Shown here in pieces: positions 1-11,621 of a DNA stretch of 64,000 nucleotides (the first letter of the stretch is position 1; the number at the start of each line of letters is the position of its first letter). The notes beneath the pieces are model-generated. The model ran no database searches. It saw only the letters and a list, made by a program, of their open reading frames with translations, and was not told the DNA's origin. The stretch covers positions 124,001 to 188,000 of the forward strand of contig NJPS01000005.1 of assembly GCA_002946415.1 (NCBI GenBank), written 5' to 3'. This DNA is from Rutstroemia sp. NJR-2017a BVV2. Its lineage: Eukaryota > Ascomycota > Leotiomycetes > Helotiales > Rutstroemiaceae. The position numbers and the translations under genes are program-made.

Positions 1-1135
1 ACAGTAGCCCCAGACCTCTCGTACTGTAACCTTCCTCTGTCCTGTACAGAGTACCCGTGCTTTTAATGAACGTCGGCTCTTTGGTCGATCATCCTAAGAT
101 ACAACGAGTGTAATTGGCTGGTTGCACCTCACGCGAGAATAGTCCCGACTCTGGATAAATTCAATCTGCAGTCTTCCTGGAAATTGCATCCCAAAGACCG
201 GCGACAGTCATATGTGGCTGTTCAAACTTCAAGGCCTTATCGTCGATGCGTGTTCTTTCTCATCCTGGCGCCGCAATATCACCTTTTACCATTGGTTCTC
301 TACTCTGGTGACTGGTCTCGAATACGTACCGCGCGGGCCTGCTTTCATCTCAGCGCCCCACCCTCTCCGAGCTACAGATTGACGGAGAGTTGCCAGCCGC
401 TTGGCCCTTCATCTCCTCGTATTCGATTACGGCGATGACATGTGTATCAGTGATTTATTGCAGACTTACAGTGCCATCATTCCATTTTCGTTGCGTGTCA
501 GCCGTCGTGCAGATCGAGTGGTCCCAGGCAATTAAATGTGTTATCGTGGGTTGGCGCGATGGCGCCGCCAGAAAGAAATTTGGGTTACATCCGCCATGAG
601 CTTCATCGCAGAATTCTCCATTTATTCCTATACTGTGGAAATGGCTTTAGCCACACTGTTCCTACAAATTCCCGACAGCGAGACAGGCAGAAGGCTGTAT
701 CGCTGTTGTGGTTTGTTGGCTCCTACTTCGTACTGTCTTTGATATCGCGCAAAAACTCTAAGTTCCTAGAATGCGATGCTACCACGCGTGCAGCTTGGAC
801 TGGGCTTGACCGGGGGCATAACCATTGTTACTTCTCCCCCAATATCCAGGCTACCAGGGGCCTGATGCAATTCCAGGGGCCTGATGCAATTACAGGGAAG
901 TCAACCATCTGGGCGGCATCCAGCATCGCCATTATTGAAAATACTTTTTTCTTTTTTGAAACATCTATCCGGGGGATTTCCTTATCTAGGAATTATATCC
1001 AAGTCAATTAGAGCTTCATTCATCACTGTTTTGAGACACACTCTGGTGAGAGGAACGAGATAACTAGGCAAACGAAAGCATACAATATCTCCTCCCTAGG
1101 AGTCATTGAGACCTCGCAACAAGGCGATTTTCACC
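1..1135. other. Intergenic, no gene recognised
   Basis: This stretch precedes the GH16 gene. The open frames here, the longest ending at 1011 on the + strand, lack domain-like composition, recognisable motifs and splice logic, so I do not call a gene. The only structure I see is a perfect 19-bp tandem duplication at 854-891. The final bases before 1136 should contain the promoter and 5' UTR of the GH16 gene, but I see no clear TATA box. Confidence 0.5.
854..891. repeat. Perfect 19-bp direct tandem duplication
   Basis: The unit ccaggggcctgatgcaatt occurs twice back to back, at 854-872 and 873-891, with no mismatch. It lies in sequence I consider noncoding. It looks like a recent replication-slippage or repair duplication, and no function is implied. 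Confidence 0.85.
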
Positions 1136-3002
1136 ATGTCTCTGTATAATGCTTCCGTGATCACAGAGACGAGGAATCGATCCTCTATTCCTGGTACACC
1201 TCGTCGATTTTCTCAACCAGGAACACCTATTCACAGATCATCTGCTTCAGTGGCACCGAGTAATCGCTTTTCAACCCCCCTTGAAGCTGGGTCAATCTCA
1301 GGTATGAGGAGTGCATGTCTTTAGAGGACACAGTTAATGTTATTCAGATGCTTTACATGATGTACCCGCAAGACAGCGGCGGTTCAAGAGTGCTAGACTG
1401 ATTGGCGAGTAAGTTGGAAACGTGTTGGTTCATCTGCCAATACTAACTTAACGGAAGCTATGAGAAGCCTTGGACGGAGCCAGTAGTGACCGAAGGAAAG
1501 AGGAAGAAATGGCAAGGCCGAACTTGGGATACCATAATCTTTTGGACGAGTATTGTCATTGGATTTGGTCTTGGTGGAATCATGTGCTATATTGGATTTA
1601 CCAGTGTCCCAAATAACACGGTGTGTAGTAACTTTCACTGAAAAAGTCACTGAGCTAATTTCTCAAGTACTGTTTGATATTCGAAGACAATTTTCACAAT
1701 ATAGACCCAAGTATCTGGAGTTATGAGATCCAGCGAGGAGGTTTTGGGTACGTTTGGCCGATCAATTAGATTGGCATGAGGGCTAACACCACCATTGCTA
1801 GTACTGGGTCATTTGAGTGGACCACGAATGATCCTCAGAACGCATATACCGATGCTGAAGGGCTTCATATCGTTCCAACCCTCACCGTTAACTCAACAAA
1901 CATCACTCCAGCTCAGATTCTGGATGGGTACACATTGAATTTGACTACTGATGGTCGACCAGATGGAGTTTGCACTTCAGATGACGCTCTGGATTCTTGT
2001 TCGATTTACAGCAATAAAACAGCTGGGACAATCATCAACCCAGTTCGAAGTGCAAGATTGTCCACGAAAGGGAAGAAGACAATCAAGTATGGTAAAATTG
2101 AAGTTGTAGCTAAGATGCCGAAAGGAGATTGGTTGTGGCCCGCAATCTGGTATGTTCTCGGCAAGAAGCTCGGGAATCATGCTAACCAGGTCCTCAGGAT
2201 GATGCCCGAAGACTCTGTTTACGGGCCGTGGCCCGCAAGTGGGGAAATTGACTTGGCCGAAAGTAAAGGAAATGACGGAGATACTTATGATGGTGGCCGG
2301 GATAGTGTTGTCTCTGCTTTGGTGAGCAATATATTCATCACCGAAGTTATTTATCTATCCTAACTACTTTCACAGCATTGGGCCCCGATACCTCAAGCGG
2401 ACGCATTCTGGAAGACTGACGGAAAGCACAACATTAGACGAACGGACTACAGTGAAAGCTATTACACTTATGGTCTAGAGTGGAGCGAGGATTATATCTT
2501 TACATACATCAATAGTCGACTTCTCGTGAGTCTACAAGCCTCTTACGTTATCGCCCGTAACTAATAAGCATACAGCAAGTTTTTTATCTCTCTTTTACCA
2601 AAGGATACGACAGCATGTGGAATAGAGGAGAGTTCGGAAAAACTATCATCAACAACAGTGCCTTACATGACCCATGGAGTCAGACGGGCAACCCCGCCAC
2701 GCCATTTGATCAACCATTCTACTTGATTTTGAATGTCGCTGTTGGAGGCACCAATGGATACTTCCCGTAAGCTATCAATCATAGTCAGCACCAACCCCGC
2801 AAGAAATCGATAAACTAATGCGTACGATAGGGATAAGGTTGGCAACAAACCATGGGGTGACGCTAGTCTCACAGCACCCCTGGAGTTCTGGAATGCCACA
2901 AATCAGTGGGGCCAAACATGGGGGCCACCCGAAGAGAGAGGAATGACTGTGAAGAGTGTCAAGATGTATTCACAAGGCGCGTGTGGTGCACCACCTAGCT
3001 GA
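1136..3002 (+). CDS. Membrane-anchored glycoside hydrolase family 16 (beta-1,3-glucanase/transglycosylase type)
   Basis: The spliced model has eight exons: 1136-1301, 1348-1408, 1458-1620, 1668-1747, 1802-2321, 2376-2525, 2576-2766 and 2831-3002, giving 500 aa. All junctions are GT..AG and keep frame. The ATG at 1136 has a good context (ttcaccATG). Residues 1-100 are polar and Ser/Pro/Arg rich, and about 101-123 form one membrane segment, so it is a predicted type II protein with its catalytic domain outside the cytoplasm. The GH16 signature GEIDLAES is visible, with catalytic E305, D307 and E310 in the ExDxxE form typical of laminarinase-like enzymes. Also present are a WPAIWYVLG strand and an aromatic-rich C-terminal half. 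Members hydrolyse or remodel cell-wall beta-glucans, but the exact substrate cannot be read from sequence. The gene appears intact. Confidence 0.9.
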
Positions 3003-5023
3003 AAAGGGAACGCCGAGTTGTTTGTTTCTTCAGTCAAAAAGATGAGGCGCAGTCGATTGGTTTTGATATTGCATAGAAGACGGACGGTATCTAGATACAC
3101 ACAAATACGCACGGACAGGATGATAGAGGAGTAATCGGTAATGGGATCTAGGTACAGTAACATCGAATAATCATCTAAGTTATAAGGTTTCGAACTACAT
3201 GTATGTGGGGTGTCACTGATGCGAAAGTGCATACACGAACTCTGGGCATACGGAATGCTTTTTGGGGTGAAAATGGAGCTGATTGGGCTGTGGCTCTCGT
3301 GTTATTGAGCCAACATGCGACGTTGTCCGGGGTCTTCAGGGTATTCAACTAACCCCGGGCCGAATAACGAGATAGCTACAGGATTCTAATTTTATACTTT
3401 GCATCCGTTTTCTTCATCAAAGATGCTTTTTTTGCAGCATACAGTAACTACTTTCCACTGTCTCAGAAACATGAAGATTATTGAATGCCATGCCTCTCAA
3501 AAGAAAATACACACCTCCACATGGCGCTTACTCTATGACGGCGTGGACGGCCACTTCGCAATCTCCTGCATGTGTATTGCAGCCTCTTTGTCTGGTTACG
3601 TTACAGTCAGATACACATTTTACATTACCATCCAAATGCCTCCTAAGGGTCAACCAAAAGGAATTTCTTTTGCCCGTTTTCGAAGACTTGTTTAAAAGAG
3701 GAAAATGCGGCGGGCACATCTCGGTTAAGTGTAACTAGATAGGGTAATGTGCAAGAGTGATTTACAGGGGATTGCCCCGCCGCTTAAGCCTTTACAAGCC
3801 CAATCTAGGGCTGTCATAGCTTCCCCTTAGCTTTCTGGCACTCGAGCTTAATCGAACGTTTCTTTGTGTAATACGAACGAGCCAACATGTCACCAACGGT
3901 ATCTTCTCCAAGATACCCTATCAGATCCTAGATGCAATTTGCTCCCTCCCTGCTACCTTGACGGGTTTCTAGCTTGAGCTGCACGAACACTGACCCTTTG
4001 CTTCGGACATTTCAATCGCCAGCACATCACGCTTACCACCACCCCACGCTGACTACATTGAAACTGTGCAATACAATATACTTATCTCCTCGACAAAAGT
4101 TATACAATAGTTGGGACAAGCTTTCAAAGCTTCCACCATTCAGATGAACGCTCTCGCATGCATATGCATGTGTTGCTCTTGTGGCAACGCGCATATTGAG
4201 CCTCGAGCTATCATGTCAACCGTCTTTTTATAGTCTATGCCAGTCTAGTGTCCAGTGCCTAGATAAGATACACAAGTCGAAAATTCTCACAAATCACTAT
4301 CTGCGCCCAGCAATCAGCTCGCCATGTCGCCCAGAATCGTCTGATGTTATCGCCAACTCAGTGACATTAAGCTCATTTCGGAGCATAAGCCGTGCCGTGG
4401 GAGAACCCGAACAAGATTCACCATCCCCTGGTTATCAGGAACCGTCGAGCCGTGAGCAGGGATACGCCGACCACAACCATTTTCCGTGTTGTTATTTTTC
4501 CCTCTTTCATATACTCAAGGATCTGTGGCACTATTCCCGTGTATGCACAATCGTACCACTTGGGAAATAATCTCGTGCCAACCAATTTTGTGGGAATTGT
4601 GGAGGCTCGCCCTAAGGGTTCTGTCTGGCACGAGGGATGATGCCTCAGCCCCATTCATCCTAAGAACAATGATACCGAATAACATGTGAGCAATTGTACG
4701 ATTTGCCCGGTGGTCTTCCTGATCTGATGTCAGAGGGAGAAGGAAAAGCAAAAGTCAATACTCTCCTCGGACTTGGTACCTGTCAGCCCCCATGGGTAAG
4801 AGAGATCAGCGGTGATGCTCCGTGGGTGTTGTAAGGCCATGGCGAATCTGGTCACTTCTTCTTCGCAGCTCCATCTGAGTCGTAAAGGAATTGGATAGCT
4901 TACTTTTGCTTTTCGTTGCTGATCCTTCTATTCCCTTATAATCTCCCCTGTCTTTCATTTCTCCTTGACTAGACGACAATCGTTTCTCAGCGCGCAACTT
5001 CTGCGGCGATCTCATTTGTGATC
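3003..5023. other. Intergenic, no gene recognised
   Basis: This gap of about 2 kb separates the GH16 and WSC-oxidase genes. It contains many short open frames on both strands around 3400-3740 and 4180-4750, which overlap each other and show no domain or splice structure. Pyrimidine-rich sequence just before 5024 is typical of fungal 5' UTRs. I see no RNA gene or repeat here. Confidence 0.5.
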
Positions 5024-8000
5024 ATGGTACATTCGTTTTCGCGTCTGGCCCTTACGGCGCTGAGCTTGTCTCTTTCAGTATGTAAACAAAAACATTCCTC
5101 CCGGCTCCCGGGGCCAAAAGTCGATACTTTCCATTGCATGCCAGATCATCTAATTGCGTTATCTGTCCAATAGTTCACTCGTTCCGATGCTCGTTGGAGC
5201 CGAACTATCGCACCAAGGGGAGTTGCAGGGTGGGCGTATGTGGGTTGCTACAGGTACTTCTTTTTGATATTGTTACATTGCCAAGGATACTCTGCTTCAA
5301 ATTCAATCAACATTGAATTAAACTCAAATCGCCATTGAAGGGGCAAGGGACCCTTCAGGGATTACTATTGATTTCCATAGCAATATATGGATAAGAGTTT
5401 TCGATGTTCGTCATGTGTTTTATACTATATGTTTTCTTTTGTCCTTCGAGAATGCTCTATGGGAAAATGCTGATTTGCTATCGATTTCAAGTGACAACGT
5501 CGGTGCGCGGACTCTCACTACCACTGCAGCGACGGCTGGGGGGAATGGGGCTTTGACGGTCGAGATTTGTGAATCTACATGCCAAAGTCTCGGGTATGTA
5601 CTAGCTGGTGTGGAATATTCTGGGGAGTGTTGTGAGTAGTCCCTATCCGCAATCACTAGTTTCTTATTCTGACGCCAAAAGATTGCGGTAACAACTTCTA
5701 TAATGGCGGAGCGCCAGCTTCGGATGGAGAAGCTGGCTGTAATATGCCGTGCAATGGAAACTCTTCGGAGACTTGCGGAGGGCCGGGAAGACTCAGTGTC
5801 TATGATTTCAAAAATGCCATGGCCAGTCTTCCGACAGTTACCACGACTTCTATCTCAGCGCCTACCTATACAGGTGCCCCAACGGGCTGGAAATCTCTAG
5901 GATGTTACAACGATACTGTAGGAGCACGCACACTTACTACCCAGATTTACTCTATTGCCGGAAATTCTATGAGCGTTGATGCATGTCTATCGGCTTGTAT
6001 TTCCGGAGGTTATAGATTTTCTGGCGTCGAGTACGGCAGTGAGTGTTATTGTGATCACCAAATCTCTAACTATGGTGCTCCTGCTGGGGGCTGTACCATG
6101 GCATGCGCGGGAAATTCGACAGAATTTTGCGGCGGATCAGCGGCTATCAATGTGTACAACTACACAGCGACCACGCTACCTTCCACGCCCACGCCTACAA
6201 CATCAAGTGCTGTCGTGCCATCAGCAACCATCACCGACCTTCCGAAAGGATGGACCTACAAAGGATGCTGGGTGGATCGTGCTCTCGGTCGCGGCAGTAT
6301 CCTAGCGAACAACCTCCCCAACGACGTGAACATGACCGTCGAATCCTGTATCAACAACTGCATATCCGCAGGCTACAACATCGCCGGAATGGAATACTAT
6401 ACGCAGTGCTACTGTGATTCTGCGATCATCAATCTCGGAGCCCTGGCTAGTTCCGACAGTCAGTGCAACACCGCATGCGGAGGCAACCCAACTCAGATGT
6501 GTGGCGGGGGTGACCGCATGAGTATATATTCTAACCAGACGAATGTCACCGTTTTATCGCTTCCTGTGGCGCAGAATACGAGTTTACCGGGAAATTGGAA
6601 ATATATGGGTTGCCTAACGTAAGTTTTGGACATCTTTTTCTTGCTGATTCAGAGATCTGCGCTCAGATGATCGAAACGTGTGTTGCATGGAGCGAGAAGC
6701 TGATTTCTTGGCAGGGATGATGCTGTTAAAAGGACTTTTCCTTATCAGATTAGCTTTCCGGAGAACAATACGGCGACGAATTGTCTAAGCTTGTGTTCAG
6801 AGTATGGATATGGTGCTGGGGGAATGGAGTATTCGAATGAGTGCTGTGAGTTCACCTTCCTTGATTCATATTTGTGTCTGGACGACCCTTGGTTTTTGTA
6901 GTTTCCCTATCTTGATATCATATTTCTGTCTTGTGATGTATTTGCTGCCCTACGATCCGACGAATACAGAATTTTCACATGGAATCCCACGCTAAACTCT
7001 ACTGACATCGCGATAGTCTGCGGCGACGTACAAGACGTTATTAATCAGGGTGCCACAATCGTTTCGGATTCGCAATGTACCAATCTCTGTTCTGGTAACC
7101 GAACTCAGTATTGCGGTGGACCAGATTTGATATCCTACTATGTTTGGACTGGTCAGCCTCTAGACAGCTGGACATTCAAAACTGGAAACAGTGCTGGAAG
7201 TTACCAATTCCTCATTGGAGGTGAGTATCTTGCGAACAGGAAATTTCACGGCTAACATCAGTAAAGGACCGATCATTCCTCTGGTCTCTACAGTTGGTAT
7301 CAACAACAAAATCTCATTCCTTGAGAAATTCGGCACGGAACCAGCCAACAACAGCACAGGTGCCTACGAGCTTGATCTCACACTGATCAGCAACTACACC
7401 GCAGCATGGCGCCCCATGCACGTGAAGACCGATGTGTTCTGCTCTGCGGGTCTCGTGCTACCCGATCGTCTCGGCCGTCAAATCAATATAGGAGGATGGG
7501 CTCTGCCTTCTACCATCGGCCTCCGTTTCTACACGCCTGACGGAGCACCAGGAAAATGGAGTACCAATGACTGGGAAGAGAATTACGAAGAAGTCGGCTT
7601 ACAAACCGGCCGATGGTATCCATCTGCCATGACAATGGCCAATGGATCCATTCTAGTGGTTGGTGGAGAGGTCGGTTCTAACGGAGCTGCTATCCCATCG
7701 TTAGAGATCATTCCTCGACCAGCAGGTGCAGGCGTATTGTACTGCGACTATCTTGCTCGAACTGATCCGTACAATCTCTATCCATATCTTATCGTTCTAC
7801 CTACTGGAGGTATATTCATTGCATACTACAATGAAGCGAGGATTCTCGATGAAGTCACTCTTGCAACAAAGAAAGTCTTGCCGAATATCCCTGCTGCGGT
7901 TAATAATTTCTTAGGTGGGAGAACATATCCTATGGAAGGTACTGCTGTAGTTATGCCGCAATCAGCGCCATATACTGATCCTCTCACCTTCATGGTTTGT

Positions 8001-8942
8001 GGTGGATCAACACCGGGGCCGGAAATCGCACTTGATAATTGTGTCTCGTTGCAGCCAGAAGTGGCGGGTGCGAATTGGACAATTGAGAGAATGGTAAGTT
8101 TTGCCTTCCATGACTCCCTCTACCATACTTTCTGTTCCTTTCATGTGCTAATATAAATCCTGCAATAGCCCTCCAAGCGCGTAATATCTTCCATGGTCGC
8201 CCTCCCCGACGGAACCTTCCTCATCCTCAACGGCGCCCAGCAAGGCTTTGCCGGCTTCGGTCTCGCCACCTCTCCTAACCACAACGCCGTGCTATACGAT
8301 CCCACCAAGCCTCTGCACAACCGCATGTCCGTTCTAGCCAACACCACCATCGACCGCCTCTACCACAACGAAGCTGTTCTGCTCCCTGACGGCCGTGTCC
8401 TCGTAACTGGTTCCGATCCCGAGGATCTCCGCTTCACCCAAGAGTACCGCGTCGAGGTTTTCATCCCCCCTTACTTAATGGGCGGCGTCAAGCAGCCAAA
8501 CGTCACTTTAACTAACGGAGACGACTTCGGCTACTCCGACACCATCACCATCTCCGTAATCCTTTACCACGGCAGCACATCCAGCATGCGCGTCTCCCTC
8601 ATGACAGCCGTATCCGCCACCCACGGAAACTCTTTCGGTCAAAGAACATATTTCCCGTCGTTCTCCTGCACAGGCTCATCCACAGCTGCCGACGGAGGCA
8701 CGAAGACAACCTGCACAGTGCAGACGCCGCCGAATGCTCATGTTTATCAGCCCGGGTGGGCTATGTTGTATGTGTTGGATAATGGAACACCCAGTTGGGG
8801 ACAGTGGCTGAGGATTGGTGGCGATCCGGGGAAGATTGGTCTGTGGCCGAATTTTCCCGATTTTACGCTCCCGGGCATGGGTCCGACGCCGGGGGCGGGT
8901 GGCGTGAAGTCACAGGGGAACTTGACGAGGAGGGGGGTTTGA
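5024..8942 (+). CDS. Secreted multi-WSC copper radical oxidase (glyoxal oxidase, AA5 type)
   Basis: Eight exons are inferred: 5024-5077, 5174-5253, 5492-5631, 5682-6618, 6715-6845, 7017-7220, 7267-8093 and 8169-8942, giving 1048 aa. The first exon encodes a hydrophobic signal peptide. Four cysteine-rich WSC domains follow, starting near residues 37, 160, 281 and 396, each with GW/NW-x-x-x-GC, GxEY and C-GG elements. From about residue 505 comes a glyoxal-oxidase N-terminal propeller and a C-terminal early-set domain. The radical-copper site is conserved: C574 in FCSAG and Y633 in GRWYPSAM (the cross-linked pair), Y856-H857 in RLYHNEA, and H943 in ATHGNSFGQ. Family members oxidise aldehydes or alcohols and release H2O2, and WSC domains bind carbohydrate. 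No GPI signal or membrane helix is seen after the leader. The substrate is unknown. Confidence 0.9.
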
Positions 8943-9695
8943 GTGGTTTTTCGGAAGAGTGCAAGACGGGTGGGTGGAGGGAAGAGTTTTGTGTTGGGGT
9001 TGTTTAATTTCTAATGTTTAGGAGGTAGTTTAGTTTGATGTATGGTATGATTTTAAATGTTTGAATTGTTATTTCTTAACTTGCAGAACTATCCATCATG
9101 ACACTTTAAGTCCTCACACACTCAAACATCAATATTATCTTCAAAGTCCAAACTCACACTCCAACCCCTTTCCCCAGCCAGATAATGCTTCTTCTCCCAG
9201 TCGACATAAAGCTTGGTAACAGAAAATGGAAACAGTGGTGGAAGATAGGAGATGAATTCGACAGGGAGGTCGGTGAGGTATTCTTAGAAGGGGAGAGGCA
9301 TTTGGTGAGATAGTAACGTTGGTGAGAGAATGGAATGGGTGGCTGTTGTGGAAAAGTAGTGGGAGTTATTTCGCAACTCCAGAAGGGAGGAGATGAATTC
9401 AACAAGTAGTGATAGCAGTAAACTAGTATATAATTTGTTATTCGGATTTTATTGAGACATCTATTCTATTCTAGTCTAATATAATCTATCGTAGCGTTCA
9501 ATCATGGATATCGTAAATGGAATAGATATAATACACAAGGTATACTGGACCAAGCCAGGTAACTCCAAACTCCTCACGAGTCCCGACGTCCTGAACAATC
9601 AACTTTTCAGGTGGAAAACTCCGTCATGTTCCCATCAAATCCCTACAGTTTAATACCCGACGGCATCTTCCCCCAAAACGCCAACACGTAGTAGC
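8943..9695. other. Intergenic gap holding an ORF relic
   Basis: This is the space between the convergent WSC-oxidase and MFS genes. About 9000-9100 and 9420-9695 are AT-richer and consistent with two 3' UTRs. The middle holds the decayed minus-strand reading frame listed separately. I see no tRNA, inverted repeat or transposon end. Confidence 0.5.
9122..9420 (-). pseudogene. Decayed coding relic, family not recognised
   Basis: Read on the minus strand, 9122-9283 translates as a protein-like stretch beginning EYLTDLPVEFISYLPPLFPF and ending SVSLDFEDNIDV before a TGA. An in-frame TAA (9284-9286) lies directly upstream. Beyond it the frame keeps protein-like sequence up to about 9420, where a VEFISSLLELRNN stretch resembles the downstream VEFISYL. 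There is no start codon, promoter or splice structure. It may be the 3' remnant of a lost gene, but chance cannot be excluded. Confidence 0.3.
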
Positions 9696-11621
9696 TCAAG
9701 GTCTGACGGCCGGATATCTATCCGTCCGATCCTCGAACTCCTCCTCTTCAGCCTTCTGTCTCTCTACCTCCGGCTCAAAAAATCTCTGACCATCTGGTCC
9801 CTCCCTCCAATTCTCACATCCATCTCCCCTCTCAACTTTCTCATCTTCACTGAGCGTCCCCTCCTTACCCTTACCCTTCCCCTCCTCCACATTTCTCACT
9901 CCATTCTTTCCTCCCTTTCTAACCCTCCTTTCCGTCCAGACAGGATTCTCCCCTTTCTCGTACGCCTCCTCGAAAATTTCATCCAACTGTTCCAACGGAT
10001 ACCCCTTTGTTTCCACGAAGGTGAAGTAGATGACCGGTATGAACGCGAAATTAATACACATGAACACAAAGTATGTTTTCCAACTGATGCTGTATATCAT
10101 GATTGGCGCAAGCTGTACAACCGCGTAGTTGCCCAGCCAGTTGAAACTGGTGGATAGACCGTTCGCTTCAGCACGGATACGTAAGGGTGTAACCTCAGCG
10201 GGGTAGAGCCAAGTGATACCAAGCCAGCCGACGGCGAAAAAGGCGATGAAGATGAAAATGAATACGGTGGCAACGTAGGCGGGAGCAGTATAAGTGGGTG
10301 TTACTTGCGATAGACAGGCGCCGATGACTAGCGAGGAGATTCCCATGCCAGCCGCGCCTAATATCATCATTTTGCGCCGGCCATAATGATCGACTATAAA
10401 TAGGGCAACGATAGCAGCAGCGAGGTAAAGTGTTCCGTAGCATGCGGTGAGAAGACGAGCGAGGGATGGAGAGAAGCCTAGGGAATCTTCGAAGACAGTG
10501 CTGGAAGGAAATTAGTTGTCATTCAAACGAGACTTGCTTAATAGAGCCGGTCAGACTTACGTTGCGTAATAGGTGACAAGATTGGTTCCTCCAATTTGTT
10601 GGAACAGCTGAGAGGTATATGCGATAGTCACTCGCCATCTGTTCATTTCTGGGCCCGCACCATAAAATTCCTTGAGGGTAAGCTTCTGATTCTTAGTAAT
10701 AGCTGTCACTCTCTTCAGTTCCCTAACTTCCTCTTTGATGACCGGGTCGTTGGGTTCGCATTTCTGTAAACGACAAAGAATCTCGATTGCCAGTTCATCC
10801 TTGTCTTTCTTACTGTATTGAAGTGTTAGAATCATTTTGCCAGTTATGTGCCGGTTGGGTGCTTACAGTAACCACTTTGGTGATTCTGGGAGTGCGAGAA
10901 TACCAACGAGTAGAATGACACCGAATAGAGCTTGGAAAGCAATTGGGAAGCGCCATTGGAACGATCCATACTGAGTGACGAAGAAGAAACCGTAGTTCAA
11001 CCAGTAAGATACCATGACTAAAACAGTTAGCACGCCCATCTCATGATTTGGAATAGCAAAGACCTACTGCCGCCGGCAATGAGAGCCCCCTCGAACAGAA
11101 CCAAGAAACCTCTGATCTTTGGAGGTGCCATTTCACTTTGCCAGACCGGAATACTTGACGTATTCATACCATTTCCGACGCCTGTAACGATCCGTCCCAC
11201 GATCAATTGTGCCATTCCGAAACTTGATGCTTGGATAGCAGTGCCAATCAACATTATCACAACACCAAGCAAAACCGCTCGTCTTCTTCCAAGCCGATCA
11301 CCATAGGCGATGATGAAAATTGAGCCCAGTAGGCATCCAATTTCGTAGATGGCTACAACCAGAGCCTGGATCGCTCCCATCTTGTTCATCGGTTCCATTT
11401 GGGGGAAGTATGTAAGAAAATTGTCTTCTGTGATAATACCAGACATGATACCCTCTTGCAAGCCGTTAATTCATTCGTTCGCCTAAGTTGGACAGCTGGA
11501 AGTACTTACGGTCGTATCCGAACAGCAGGAAACCACTTGCAGCAGTGGCACAGACAAGACTCTCAAGAGCCTTGCCTTGCACTGTCTTTCCCAGAAAACC
11601 TGTGTGACTGAGCAAACCCAT
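9696..11621 (-). CDS. MFS sugar transporter (sugar porter family)
   Basis: The spliced minus-strand model is 11621-11510, 11454-11068, 11017-10867, 10812-10561 and 10500-9696, giving 568 aa with consensus junctions. Sugar-porter signatures are present: GYDQGIMSG after helix 1 (the codon for Q spans intron 1), GDRLGRRR between helices 2 and 3, GRIVTGVGNG, PESPKWLL at the end of the N-terminal six-helix half, QQIGGTN in helix 7, DHYGRRK, and a C-terminal ETKGYPLEQLDEIF. About 12 hydrophobic helices are evident, and an acidic/basic cytoplasmic tail of roughly 85 residues follows. It is expected at the plasma membrane as a proton-coupled or facilitative hexose, pentose or disaccharide carrier. 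Substrate specificity cannot be inferred. The gene is intact and transcribed toward the WSC oxidase. Confidence 0.93.

Noticed and set aside
538..1011. 157-codon plus-strand open frame
   Set aside because: No domain-like or family-like sequence, overlaps several other frames, and includes the 19-bp duplication; treated as chance.
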